Shown: positions 24,180 through 32,508 of the stretch, piece by piece | Numbering within the stretch: the first letter of the stretch is position 1 | Layout: each line of letters begins with the position of its first letter | NCBI GenBank assembly: GCA_045222295.1 | Contig: JBGUXP010000009.1 | Coordinates: 51,071-115,070 of the forward strand | Direction: 5' to 3' | DNA from: Colimorpha sp045222295 | GTDB taxonomy: Bacteria > Bacteroidota > Bacteroidia > Bacteroidales > P3 | DNA length: 64,000 nucleotides | Notes under the pieces: generated by a model | What the model saw: the letters and a program-made list of their open reading frames with translations, nothing else | The model's database searches: none | Told to the model about the DNA's origin: nothing | Made by a program: the position numbers and the translations under genes

Positions 24180-24187
24180 CAAATATA
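24180..24187 (-). promoter_or_regulatory. -7 box of the polysaccharide operon promoter
   Basis: TATATTTG on the minus strand matches the Bacteroidota -7 consensus TAnnTTTG. A good TTTG box at 19-21 bases is not present upstream; the region is A/T-rich. It is the only good -7 match before upxY. Confidence 0.65.
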
Positions 24188-24272
24188 CATTTTTTTTTAC
24201 AATTAAAAAAATAATTAACTGGATATCATTAAAAAGTGATTTGTTAAGGGGTTACGAGGCGATTCAGAATTC

Positions 24273-24301
24273 CATGATGATTACTTAACATAATCATCAT
24301 G
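24273..24301. promoter_or_regulatory. perfect 11-bp inverted repeat upstream of the operon promoter
   Basis: CATGATGATTA and TAATCATCATG flank a 7-base spacer (CTTAACA). The dyad centre lies roughly 100 bases upstream of the operon's -7 box. It could be an operator for a dimeric regulator or a hairpin; no T-run follows on either strand, so a terminator is unlikely. Confidence 0.6.
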
Positions 24302-24307
24302 TGAACG

Positions 24308-24377
24308 CCCTATCAACACCTACTATGGTAGGAGTTGGTTAGGAGTTGGTAAGGCTTTGGTTGGTGGATGGTAGGTG
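24308..24377. repeat. period-11 palindromic element, copy 1
   Basis: A short palindrome (CCTAC TATG GTAGG, 24319-24332) is followed by 11-base units TAGGAGTTGGT, TAGGAGTTGGT, AAGGCTTTGGT, TGGTGGATGGT, and preceded by a weaker inverted arm (CCTATCAACA). Related elements are at 41269, 63430 and 12139. Confidence 0.8.
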
Positions 24378-24399
24378 GTGTAACCCTATGGAAATGAAT

Positions 24400-24428
24400 G
24401 AGGGAGTCTCAATCTATGAGGCTCCCTC
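24400..24428 (-). terminator. putative terminator after the M49 peptidase gene
   Basis: GAGGGAG-n-CTCA and TGAG-n-CTCCCTC form an 11-pair stem with one internal mismatch and a 5-base loop, 34 bases beyond the stop codon. A T-run is lacking, so the call is moderate. Confidence 0.5.
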
Positions 24429-24461
24429 CAATTCAATAGTTAAAATTATGTTAAAATCGCA

Positions 24462-26099
24462 TTACAGACCCAGCACTTCGGCACCCTGTTTGTAGATGAT
24501 GTCGCGCGGGATGTTGGCATCACGGATGTGGTCGAGGTCCTTCTGGAGTGCGCTGCTAATTTTACCGTTCTTGTCACTGTAAGCTTTGGCGGCGGCCATG
24601 TCGCCCTCGCCTTCCATGGCGATGATGAGGGCGGCCCAGCTGCGGGCGGCCTCACGGGCTTTCTCCACATTGATGACATACTTGCCGTCGGCATTGCGGG
24701 TGAAGGCACCTGCTTGTTCGAAGTAGTTGTAGCACATGATGTTGGCAACGCCGTGGGCCTCGGTGGCGCCGAAGCGGACGCTGCGGAGGATGCCGGCGAT
24801 GAAGGTGATGTAGTTCTGGTTGATGGTAGCGTTGGTGATGAGGCCACGCTCGATGAGTTGCTCGGTGAGGAAGAGGCCGCAGACATCGGCTTTGGCTTCC
24901 TCCCAGGCGCTGTACTGGGCACCAAGGGCCTGACGGCAGGGGATGCCTCCGTTGACGGTTTTCTTGATTCCCAGGCCGTGGGCCACCTCATGGTAGCAGG
25001 TGTTGCCGAAGAAGGCGTTGAAGGTCACGCTGTCGACCTGCTCGGGGCATACCATCAGCTTGGCGATGGGCACCATGATGTTGTCAAATTTGGCTTTCAT
25101 GGCGTTTTTGAGCTGCAGACGGCGGCTGCCTTTCTTGAGCTGCACGCGCTCATCGTTGGGCAGGTTGATGGCGATGGTCTTGGAACCCGCATTGCAGTCA
25201 CCGGCGTAGTAGACCACATCGTAGACGTTGATGTCGCAATCGGTGCCGGGAACCTCTTTCTTATATTTCTCGTCGCAGGGGAGGATTTTCTGCATCTCGG
25301 GCAGGAGGGCTGCGAACTTGCTGAGGTCGTTGCTCCACTGCTCGTCTTTTACGAGGACGAAGGCTTCGTGGCTGCATTTCAGTCCGTTGAGGCCATCATC
25401 GTAGTTCTCGATGGGACCCACGACGAAGTCCAGCTTGCTGTCTTTCATGTCCATCCACACCATGTCGCTGTTGAAGTAGTCGTCGGTGCGGAAGGCTTCA
25501 CGGCGAGCCTCGAGGTATTTCTTCAGGCCGGGATTCTCGGCGAGGGCGATGGCTTTCTCGAGGAGGGCGTCGACCTTGGCGAGTTGCTCCTTGTAGGCCT
25601 CGTGGTAGGGAAGGACGTACAGCTGGCCGTTCTCGTCGCGTCGGATGACGCTATACTCGCTGTTTTTCAGGGGGTCTTTCAGGGCGTCGAACTCCTCTTT
25701 GGTCATGTCGACAGGGTAAAAATTGCAGCCTTTCGGACGTTCGCCGTAGCCGGGGATGAAGGGCTTCTCGCTGTCGAGACGGTCCCAAGCGCCATACTGG
25801 ATATTGGCGAAGGCGCGCATGGCGGGATCTCTGAGAGTGTCAAGGCTGGCACGATTCTCATTGCCAAAATACTGGTCCCAGTAGATTTCGTCCATTACTT
25901 TGCCAATTTCGATGAAGATTTTTACGAGTTCCTTCTCATTGGCGGAAAGATTCTGGATGAGGTCGGACTTGAGTTCGAACTCGGCATACTCATCCACTTT
26001 TTGTTGAATTTCCGACTTCTGTTCGGCTGCTTGTTTGCCTTTACAACCGATAGCGGCTAACATTGAAATAGCCATAGTGCAAATGATTAACTTTTTCAT
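24462..26099 (-). CDS. M49-family (dipeptidyl-peptidase III-like) metallopeptidase lipoprotein
   Basis: 545 residues. The N terminus MKKLIICTMAISMLAAIGCKG is a lipoprotein signal with lipobox AAIGC, so the enzyme sits at the inner face of the outer membrane or at the surface. Zinc ligands are in HEVAHG (H370, E371, H374) and EEAKAD (400-405). Classical DPP III has HExxGH with one extra residue; this is the five-residue HExxH variant known in some M49 members. Expected activity is release of dipeptides, relevant to an amino-acid-fermenting lifestyle. It is monocistronic, with its own promoter and terminator. Confidence 0.88.
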   Translation of the reverse strand: MKKLIICTMAISMLAAIGCKGKQAAEQKSEIQQKVDEYAEFELKSDLIQNLSANEKELVKIFIEIGKVMDEIYWDQYFGNENRASLDTLRDPAMRAFANIQYGAWDRLDSEKPFIPGYGERPKGCNFYPVDMTKEEFDALKDPLKNSEYSVIRRDENGQLYVLPYHEAYKEQLAKVDALLEKAIALAENPGLKKYLEARREAFRTDDYFNSDMVWMDMKDSKLDFVVGPIENYDDGLNGLKCSHEAFVLVKDEQWSNDLSKFAALLPEMQKILPCDEKYKKEVPGTDCDINVYDVVYYAGDCNAGSKTIAINLPNDERVQLKKGSRRLQLKNAMKAKFDNIMVPIAKLMVCPEQVDSVTFNAFFGNTCYHEVAHGLGIKKTVNGGIPCRQALGAQYSAWEEAKADVCGLFLTEQLIERGLITNATINQNYITFIAGILRSVRFGATEAHGVANIMCYNYFEQAGAFTRNADGKYVINVEKAREAARSWAALIIAMEGEGDMAAAKAYSDKNGKISSALQKDLDHIRDANIPRDIIYKQGAEVLGL

Positions 26100-26141
26100 T
26101 ATTAATATGTTTAAGTGATTTTTCTGTTACGTTATAAAATG

Positions 26142-26149
26142 CAAATTTA
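26142..26149 (-). promoter_or_regulatory. -7 box of the M49 peptidase gene
   Basis: TAAATTTG on the minus strand matches TAnnTTTG, 43 bases upstream of the ATG. It lies back to back with the tRNA promoter at 26157-26187, so the two divergent promoters share a short control region. Confidence 0.6.
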
Positions 26150-26156
26150 CATTTTT

Positions 26157-26187
26157 TTTGCCATATTGAAAAAAAGTTGTACTTTTG
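26157..26187 (+). promoter_or_regulatory. tRNA-Ser promoter
   Basis: TTTG (26157-26160), 19 bases, TACTTTTG (26180-26187): an exact fit to the Bacteroidota -33/-7 arrangement. The same TACTTTTG with the same spacing precedes the rRNA gene at 63760-63790. Confidence 0.85.
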
Positions 26188-26216
26188 CACCCGATTTTCA
26201 AGGAAAAATCATCCAC

Positions 26217-26307
26217 GGAAAGGTGCTCGAGTGGTTGAAGAGGCCCGCCTGGAAAGCGAGTAAGCGTTAAAAGCGCTTCAGGGGTTCGAATCCCCTCCTT
26301 TCCGCCA
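26217..26307 (+). tRNA. tRNA-Ser(GGA)
   Basis: 91 bases including an encoded CCA. The acceptor stem GGAAAGG pairs with CCTTTCC, the discriminator is G, and the T arm is GGGGTTCGAATCCCC. The anticodon loop CTGGAAA gives anticodon GGA (26251-26253), reading UCC/UCU. The long variable arm (AAGCG...CGCTT) is typical of serine tRNAs. It is the only plus-strand gene in the middle of the window. Confidence 0.96.
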
Positions 26308-26313
26308 GGAGGA

Positions 26314-26346
26314 AAAAAGACGCTGCATGTTGCGGCGTCTTTTTTT
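26314..26346. terminator. bidirectional terminator between tRNA-Ser and kamC
   Basis: AAGACGC and GCGTCTT form a stem over an 11-base loop, followed by T-runs on both strands (TTTTTTT on plus, TTTTTT on minus). It lies 10 bases after the tRNA and directly after the kamC stop, so it can serve both convergent transcripts. Confidence 0.85.
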
Positions 26347-26348
26347 GT

Positions 26349-27734
26349 TTATTTAATGTTCTGCTGCGCTAGCCGTATCATCTCGGGGTCGCAGTTGAGG
26401 ATAGTGGCGATGCGGAGAGCCTCATGAGGGACGTTGTCGCTCTGGTCCTCGGTGAGGGAGTAGTCGATGAAACGATTGATGCTTTGAGGGGTGAGGGGTA
26501 TGTTATCCATGTCCTCCACAAAGCCTTTCACCCGTAGGCGACGGCAGTTGCTGCCCAATTGACCATAATGGGTGGTGATGAGGGTGAACGATGAGCACTG
26601 CTCCAGAATCTTGATGATGGCTTGCACTAGGGCTTTGCCCTCGACGGGGTTGGTGGTGCGGGCGGGTTCGTCGATAAGCACCAGGGTCTCTTTCTCGCGA
26701 CAGAGACTCAAAATATTGCTAATCTTGATGATTTCTGAGGCGTAAGAGGAGAGCCCGTTCATCTCGTCTTGATCGTCGCCAATGGAGGTTGCCACACCTT
26801 CCACCAGATGTATAGTGGCTTCTTCTGCTGGCACATACATGCCGCATTGTGCCATCATTTGGGCTGTGCCGATGCTCTTGAGCAACACGGTCTTGCCGGC
26901 CATGTTGGCTCCGGTGATGAGGCACACGCCGGGACGTATCTCAATGCTGACGGGCTGGTAGCGTAGGTGCATGCTCTCGTTGCGCTGCTTGAGACGGGGG
27001 TTGAAGAGGTTTTTGTAGCGTGTGACATCGCCGATGGAGGGGCGCACAAGATTCCAATCGATGGCCAGTTTGGCTCGGGCCAGCAGGCCGTCGGCATAAG
27101 CCATTTGGTTCAACGTTTTTGTGAGGATGTCGACCCAGGGATGAAGTTGGTCGGAGAGACGCAGGCAGACCTCGTTCTGGATTTCGCTCTGCTGGGCGAG
27201 CAGCTCGCTGATACGTATGGGGTCGCCTCCGCTGGTTTGCAAGGCATTGAGTTCGCGACGCAGGGGTGCCAGTCGTGAGTCGTAGCTATCGTAGATATAG
27301 AAGTTGGCAATACCGGTATGGTCGGGGTCGAGGAGGTTGAAGATAGGACTACAGTCAGGGAGGGGTAGGGTAGTGGTGAGGTTGAGTCCTTCGATGGCGG
27401 TCGCTGCCGCTTTCGACGTATAGCATAGATTCTTTATCTCGAAGAGTTCCACCTCATTCAAGGGGGTGTGGCTGGCTAGCGCGGCGAAGGTTCCCGAGAG
27501 GTCGTGCAGGCACATAAGGCAGTGTCGCAAGTCGATGTAGTAGCGGCGGTTGGGAATGTCGTTGGTGGCGCGGACAGCTTCGGCTACACGGTTCCATTCT
27601 GTCTCGAGGGATGTGGCATCGTTGCTGAATTCGGTGTTGAGCATTCCGCGTCGTCCTGCGGCCGACTGGATGTCCATCTCGTCGATGATATATTGGAAGC
27701 CGGCATCTCCTTTTATCAGTTCTTTTATTCTCAT
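26349..27734 (-). CDS. kamC: MutS-like ATPase, KamC-type
   Basis: 461 residues with a MutS domain V ATPase: Walker A TGANMAGKT (274-282), SYASEI and Walker B LVLIDEPART (351-360), then TLITTHYGQLG. It lacks the mismatch-binding and connector domains, so it is not a repair MutS. The pairing with the P-loop gene upstream matches kamB-kamC of lysine-fermenting anaerobes, where KamB and KamC are proposed to reactivate B12-dependent lysine 5,6-aminomutase. The aminomutase genes themselves are not in this window. Overlaps kamB by 4 bases. The assignment is from family resemblance and gene pairing. Confidence 0.75.
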   Translation of the reverse strand: MRIKELIKGDAGFQYIIDEMDIQSAAGRRGMLNTEFSNDATSLETEWNRVAEAVRATNDIPNRRYYIDLRHCLMCLHDLSGTFAALASHTPLNEVELFEIKNLCYTSKAAATAIEGLNLTTTLPLPDCSPIFNLLDPDHTGIANFYIYDSYDSRLAPLRRELNALQTSGGDPIRISELLAQQSEIQNEVCLRLSDQLHPWVDILTKTLNQMAYADGLLARAKLAIDWNLVRPSIGDVTRYKNLFNPRLKQRNESMHLRYQPVSIEIRPGVCLITGANMAGKTVLLKSIGTAQMMAQCGMYVPAEEATIHLVEGVATSIGDDQDEMNGLSSYASEIIKISNILSLCREKETLVLIDEPARTTNPVEGKALVQAIIKILEQCSSFTLITTHYGQLGSNCRRLRVKGFVEDMDNIPLTPQSINRFIDYSLTEDQSDNVPHEALRIATILNCDPEMIRLAQQNIK

Positions 27735-28738
27735 TGTTCAATCTTTTTTACGTCGTAGACGGGAGTTTGTAGCGCATCGCTCAAGGCGTCGCATGTGCTT
27801 TTGGAGTCGAGTAGGAATCCTTGTGGAGAGGTGGGATTGAGTGTGATGGCGATGAGTTTGGAGCGCTGCAATACTTTCAGTCTATTGCCTTTGCGAGTGT
27901 ATTCGGTGTATACCTCAGGTGTAACGAATATCTTGGTGAAATCTCTTGCTATCAATGTGATGTCTTTGCCCTTGGCGGAGAGGATTTTCAGCAGTCGATC
28001 GCTGATGGCACCGGCGGCAAAGAGGGTCTTCCCAAATCGCAGAATGTCTTTCTCGGAGCGGTCGATAAGGAAGACCGAAGTAATACCAAGGTCGTGGATT
28101 TGTTGTTCGTTGTCGATGGCCCAGAGCCCAGATTCAATGTCGCTCAGGGTGGTTCTCAGAGGATCCTCCACCTCATCGAGCATGATGAATTGGTAGAGGT
28201 GACGGGTTTTTGCGATGAGTTGCTTGACGTTGGCTGAGACGGCGGCTCCTGTGGCCAGTATCATTGCCTCGGTCACCGTGGGTGACGCAAGACTCAGACG
28301 AGACAATGCTCCATCGACAATGGAGAGGTCAACACCCAAGGCGTCAAATGATTGTATCTGTTTTTTTAGCACTGCCGTTGTGGCTGCCCCAGAAAGGAGC
28401 ACCTTGCCTTGGATGAGTACTTCTGCGGTAACCAGGGGGCCGAGGGAAGTGCGCTGACTATCGACGGCCACCAGGTTGCTCACGGCCTGACGGATGAGGT
28501 AGTGCTTCTCTGAGGTGATGAAATGTGTACCTTTGAAGAGTGTGATTTCGGGTTTTGCCGTAGCGAAGACGCTGTCTATTTGTTCGCCATCGACACCAAT
28601 GGAGGTGACACCCACATGAGTGCCTGTCTGGTTGAGTCGGTTGAGAATATAGTTGAGACAGACGGTCTTTCCAGTGTTCTTTTCAAGTCCCACAATGGAG
28701 AGGCTGCGGTGGTGTAATATTTCAGGTATGAATGGCAT
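27731..28738 (-). CDS. kamB: P-loop protein, KamB-type
   Basis: Start set at 28738 (MPFIPEILHHRSLSIVG), 11 bases after the LTA-synthase-family stop; the frame upstream of it lies inside that gene. The product is 335 residues. GLEKNTGKT (17-25) is a P-loop, and LLSGAATTAVLKKQ, SIVDGALSRLS and FIMLDEVEDP follow. This resembles KamB, the partner of KamC in lysine 5,6-aminomutase reactivation. The translational overlap with kamC supports a functional pair. Confidence 0.72.
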   Translation of the reverse strand: MPFIPEILHHRSLSIVGLEKNTGKTVCLNYILNRLNQTGTHVGVTSIGVDGEQIDSVFATAKPEITLFKGTHFITSEKHYLIRQAVSNLVAVDSQRTSLGPLVTAEVLIQGKVLLSGAATTAVLKKQIQSFDALGVDLSIVDGALSRLSLASPTVTEAMILATGAAVSANVKQLIAKTRHLYQFIMLDEVEDPLRTTLSDIESGLWAIDNEQQIHDLGITSVFLIDRSEKDILRFGKTLFAAGAISDRLLKILSAKGKDITLIARDFTKIFVTPEVYTEYTRKGNRLKVLQRSKLIAITLNPTSPQGFLLDSKSTCDALSDALQTPVYDVKKIEQ

Positions 28739-28749
28739 AAGACTATTTG

Positions 28750-30528
28750 CTATAATGCAGCAGTAGTTTGATAGAGTCGTTGCAGGAGGGCTTGTACAAA
28801 GAGAAGTTGGTTGTCGTCCTTGGGTTGCAGAGTGCCGCTGACACAGTCGTAGAAAAAGCAATCCTTTGGAAGGATGAGGTTGAGACAGTTCTTGTCAGAG
28901 TGCATCGCAAACTGTTGGCGCGAAGGATACAGGCATCCCAAGACATTGCGGCTGAATGGGAAGTTGTTGGCAGAGAGTTTCATCTGCGATAAAAGTGTTG
29001 CGGCGAGATCGCTTTGACTCATTAGGCAATCAATGGTGCGATGTTTGCGCAGGGCGCCCCCTATCCAAAGCATGGGGATGTGTGATACCTCAACGTTGGA
29101 GGTGGACATGCCTTCTTGGAATGGGATGCCATGGTCAGGGACGATGATGACTAGCAGACTGTCCCAAAGGGGAGAGAATCTTAGTTTATTAATAAGAATG
29201 CCGATACATGAATCGGTATAGGAAAAAGCATTGCGCCGATAATCATCTAGACGGTGCATGGGTACTTCCCAAGGCTCGTGGCTGCTGAGAGTCAAAGCGG
29301 CGGAAAGAAATGGCCGTTCGGCAGGGATGAGCTCGGGTGTGAGCAGAAAATGGTCTGGTACACCCCAGGAGCCAGTGCGTTGTGACGAAGGGAAAGCATC
29401 GCCTCCCTTGACGTTGGTGAATCCAGTTTCGGAGAAGTAGAGACGCATGTTGGTGAAGTCGATGTCACCGCCATAAGTAATTGAAGTATGGTAGCCTTCT
29501 TTTTTTAGCGAGGAGGCAATGGAGGGCAGTTTGCGGCAGAGATCGGGTCGTTTCATAAGTGTGGTAGTGGGGAGCCCGAGCCATCCGCTGAGGACAGAGA
29601 TGAGGCCGCGGTCGGTGCGGTAACTGTTGGCGTGGCAGTTGGAATAATAGACTCCTTCTTTGATGAAGCGGTGGAGGTTGGGGGCTACGGTGTCAGAGCC
29701 TACCATACCAGTGCCGGCACCTTCCCAAATGATTAAGAGGATGTTGGGCTTTTCAACTCGCAACAATGTATCGGTCAGCGTGCTGTCAGGGACAAAGCTG
29801 TCTCCCAAAAGGGTGTCGACCTGTTCTTCGGATAGTTTGTCATATTCTTTTGAAAGGTCCTGCACTTTGAAGAGGGAGTGGAAGATGTTGAAGGCTGGGT
29901 TGAGGGCAGCATGGTTGCAGAAGGGGTATTTTGAGAAGTAGGCGTAGGAAGGGTTGGCTGTGGATTCAGAGATGCCTCCTCGCATGCCGAGAAACACGAG
30001 TCCAGCAATGAGTATATAGAATAGCATCGGGAGTTTGTTGGGTCGTGAGGACAAAGTAGTCGGCGTGACACGACGCAGTATCCACAGATAGGCCCAGGAG
30101 AAGAATGCTACAACAATAAATGCCAATATTGTGGCCCAAAGGGGCAAACTGGCAAGCATATCCTTGGGTTTGGCTGCGTATATGAGGTCGTTGGCATCAA
30201 GTTTAGCTCCCCAAAAGCTATAAAGAATGGTGTCGGCTACAAAGATGAGAGCCAACACGATGGCTACAATGACATAGTAGGGGGTCAGCACCTTGCGGAG
30301 TGGGAACTTGTTGAAGAAGTAGCTGATGAGAAGCACCACAACAGGCAAGATAATCAAGTAGCATGATGTGGCTATGTCCAGCCGTAGGCCATGCCATAGA
30401 GAAGCCACACAGGAGAGGAAGGCTGCCCCGTTGGCCATGCTCATGTTGTAGAGCATGAAGAACATCTTCTGAGAGAGAAATATCAGAAGGAGTGTAAGGA
30501 AAAGAAGTCCGAGGGTTCGAAAACGCAT
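28750..30528 (-). CDS. LTA-synthase-family membrane sulfatase-fold transferase
   Basis: 592 residues. Five hydrophobic segments fill residues 1-190, then an extracytoplasmic sulfatase-fold domain: NILLIIWEGAGTG (metal site), ANSYRTDRGLISVLSGW with the nucleophilic Thr of this family, ALTLSSHEPWEVP and VIIVPDHGIPF. Related enzymes transfer phosphoglycerol or phosphoethanolamine from phospholipids to glycans or teichoic acids. As Bacteroidota lack teichoic acids, a periplasmic glycan or lipid A/LPS core substrate is more likely. It follows the nucleotide-sugar genes in the same operon, 20 bases behind the dehydratase gene. Confidence 0.85.
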   Translation of the reverse strand: MRFRTLGLLFLTLLLIFLSQKMFFMLYNMSMANGAAFLSCVASLWHGLRLDIATSCYLIILPVVVLLISYFFNKFPLRKVLTPYYVIVAIVLALIFVADTILYSFWGAKLDANDLIYAAKPKDMLASLPLWATILAFIVVAFFSWAYLWILRRVTPTTLSSRPNKLPMLFYILIAGLVFLGMRGGISESTANPSYAYFSKYPFCNHAALNPAFNIFHSLFKVQDLSKEYDKLSEEQVDTLLGDSFVPDSTLTDTLLRVEKPNILLIIWEGAGTGMVGSDTVAPNLHRFIKEGVYYSNCHANSYRTDRGLISVLSGWLGLPTTTLMKRPDLCRKLPSIASSLKKEGYHTSITYGGDIDFTNMRLYFSETGFTNVKGGDAFPSSQRTGSWGVPDHFLLTPELIPAERPFLSAALTLSSHEPWEVPMHRLDDYRRNAFSYTDSCIGILINKLRFSPLWDSLLVIIVPDHGIPFQEGMSTSNVEVSHIPMLWIGGALRKHRTIDCLMSQSDLAATLLSQMKLSANNFPFSRNVLGCLYPSRQQFAMHSDKNCLNLILPKDCFFYDCVSGTLQPKDDNQLLFVQALLQRLYQTTAAL

Positions 30529-30548
30529 GTGTTATAATCAGTTGTTAT

Positions 30549-32498
30549 TCAGTGTGCTGTGGGGGGGGCTTGGGGGTCTAACTTACAGTAAATAGAGTTG
30601 TTGGAGAGGAACTCGGGGACAATACTCTTCATCTTGGCAACAATCTTCATGTCATCCATGCCCTCGAGGATTTCCCACAAGTCGTTGTATTCGCGGTCAA
30701 TGGCCTCGAGCGGGTACTTGCGCACTTGTGCGCGCATAATTTTGGGATGGTAGGTGGGGATGGTGTTCTCCTTGGTGGCCAGCAGTTCCTCGTAGAGTTT
30801 TTCTCCCGGACGGAGGCCAATCTCCTTGATTTCGATATCGTGACGGCCGGAGAGCTGTATCATCTTGAGAGCCATATCGTAAATCTTGACGGGCTTGCCC
30901 ATATCGAAGACAAATATATCTCCCCCTTCGCCCATAGCGCCAGCCTCGAGTACCAGGTTGCAGGCCTCGGGGATGGTCATAAAGAAGCGGATGATGTCCT
31001 TGTGCGTCACCGTGAGGGGACCGCCGGCAGCGAGTTGCTTCTTGAAGAGTGGGATGACGGAGCCGTTGGAACCCAGTACGTTGCCGAAACGGGTGGTGAC
31101 GAAATGGGTCTGTTCGGTGGAACGACTTTGGATGTAAATCTCGGCCATACGCTTGGTGGCGCCCATTACGTTGGTTGGGTTCACGGCTTTGTCGGTGGAA
31201 ATCATGACGAACTTCTGCACACCGTACTTGATGGCGAGGTCAGCCACATTGCGGGTGCCGAAGACATTAATATAGACAGCTTCGTAGGGGTTTTCCTCCA
31301 TGAAGGGCACATGCTTGTAGGCGGCAGCGTGATAAACGAGGTTGGGGTGGAACGTCTCAAAAACTTCCTCCATGCGGGCCTTGTCCTTGACGTTGGCGAT
31401 GACAAACTCCATGCGGTCGAGTTGGTCTTTATAGGTGTTCTTCAATTCAAACTGGATGTCGTACATCGGACTCTCCGCTTGGTCGAGCATGATGACTTTC
31501 TTGGGCTGGTATTGCATCAACTGGCGGCAAATTTCGGAGCCGATAGAGCCAGCAGCACCCGTGACAAGAATCACCTTGTCGACCACCTCGCGGACGATGT
31601 TCACGTTGTCCATCTTGATAGGATCGCGACCTAGTAGATCCTCAATCTTGATGTCCTCAATCTGGTTCGACGAGAAGGAGTTATTGAACCAGGTGCTGAC
31701 ATGCGGTACCGCCTTCACGGTGAGACCCAGGTCAAGGGCTCGTGTGGAGATGGCTTGTTTGTGTTTCAGTCGGATGGTGGGGATGGCGATGATAAGTAGG
31801 CTTACCTTCTTTTGTTTGATAAATTTGGGATTCAGTACGTTGCGCATGCGCATCACTGGAATACCATTCAGACTCTGGTTCACCTTCGACATATCGTCGT
31901 CGATAAATGCTACAATATTGTATTCTATGCGGAAATCCTGACGCAAGGCATTGAATGCAATGATACCGGCGGCACCGGCACCGTAAATGACAACATTCTG
32001 GTGGGGACGGCGGCGACGGAAATACTCATTATAGATGCGCTGAAGTGCCAAACGAGAGATAATCATTGAGATAGCTAGCAATGCGTAGAGCAGGAATATC
32101 TCGCGATAGGAGAGGAGATATCCGGAGGGGATGATTTGAGGATCATGTTGATTGTTGATAAATTTAAAGATGATGCAAATCAGTGCTGGCATTACAGAGG
32201 AAACGATAATCTTGTAGATGTCACTCATTCCGGCATGTCGTATGATACCACGGTAGGAACCCGTGAATAGAAAGAACGCCATTGTGAGGGTGAACGAGAG
32301 TACAAGCTTAAAGAATAACTCCTGGATAGAAAGGTTTGAGAAACCTCCATGGCGGAGAGCCTCCATCATGAAAAATGCTAACAGGAAAATGATCACATCC
32401 ATTATCAGCACATACCACTGGGAGATGGTGGAATGGCGGTATCTTTTAATCGCCACAAAGGATATTCTCCTGAAGATGTTAATATTTCTTGCTTTCAT
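30549..32498 (-). CDS. membrane nucleotide-sugar 4,6-dehydratase (PglF/WbpM/CapD family)
   Basis: Start at 32498 (MKARNINIFRRISF), 11 bases after the upstream stop; an ATG at 32525 is the alternative. About 649 residues: four membrane helices up to residue 130, a Rossmann/CoA-binding-like domain (VVIYGAGAAGIIAFNAL), then an SDR domain with VTGAAGSIGSEICRQL, YHAAAYKHVPFME and STDKAVNPTNVMGATKR, where Met replaces the usual catalytic Tyr as in WbpM/PglF. Converts UDP-GlcNAc to UDP-4-keto-6-deoxy-GlcNAc, the entry to UDP-QuiNAc, FucNAc or bacillosamine. Confidence 0.92.
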   Translation of the reverse strand: MKARNINIFRRISFVAIKRYRHSTISQWYVLIMDVIIFLLAFFMMEALRHGGFSNLSIQELFFKLVLSFTLTMAFFLFTGSYRGIIRHAGMSDIYKIIVSSVMPALICIIFKFINNQHDPQIIPSGYLLSYREIFLLYALLAISMIISRLALQRIYNEYFRRRRPHQNVVIYGAGAAGIIAFNALRQDFRIEYNIVAFIDDDMSKVNQSLNGIPVMRMRNVLNPKFIKQKKVSLLIIAIPTIRLKHKQAISTRALDLGLTVKAVPHVSTWFNNSFSSNQIEDIKIEDLLGRDPIKMDNVNIVREVVDKVILVTGAAGSIGSEICRQLMQYQPKKVIMLDQAESPMYDIQFELKNTYKDQLDRMEFVIANVKDKARMEEVFETFHPNLVYHAAAYKHVPFMEENPYEAVYINVFGTRNVADLAIKYGVQKFVMISTDKAVNPTNVMGATKRMAEIYIQSRSTEQTHFVTTRFGNVLGSNGSVIPLFKKQLAAGGPLTVTHKDIIRFFMTIPEACNLVLEAGAMGEGGDIFVFDMGKPVKIYDMALKMIQLSGRHDIEIKEIGLRPGEKLYEELLATKENTIPTYHPKIMRAQVRKYPLEAIDREYNDLWEILEGMDDMKIVAKMKSIVPEFLSNNSIYCKLDPQAPPTAH

Positions 32499-32508
32499 AA
32501 TCTTTGTT

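Noticed and set aside
24180..24377. Invertible promoter like those of Bacteroides capsule loci
   Set aside because: The dyad at 24273 and the period-11 element do not flank the promoter as a pair of inverted repeats, and no recombinase gene is nearby.
26349..27734. DNA mismatch repair MutS
   Set aside because: Only the ATPase domain and a short N-terminal region are present; mismatch-recognition and clamp domains are missing and the gene is paired with a KamB-like gene.
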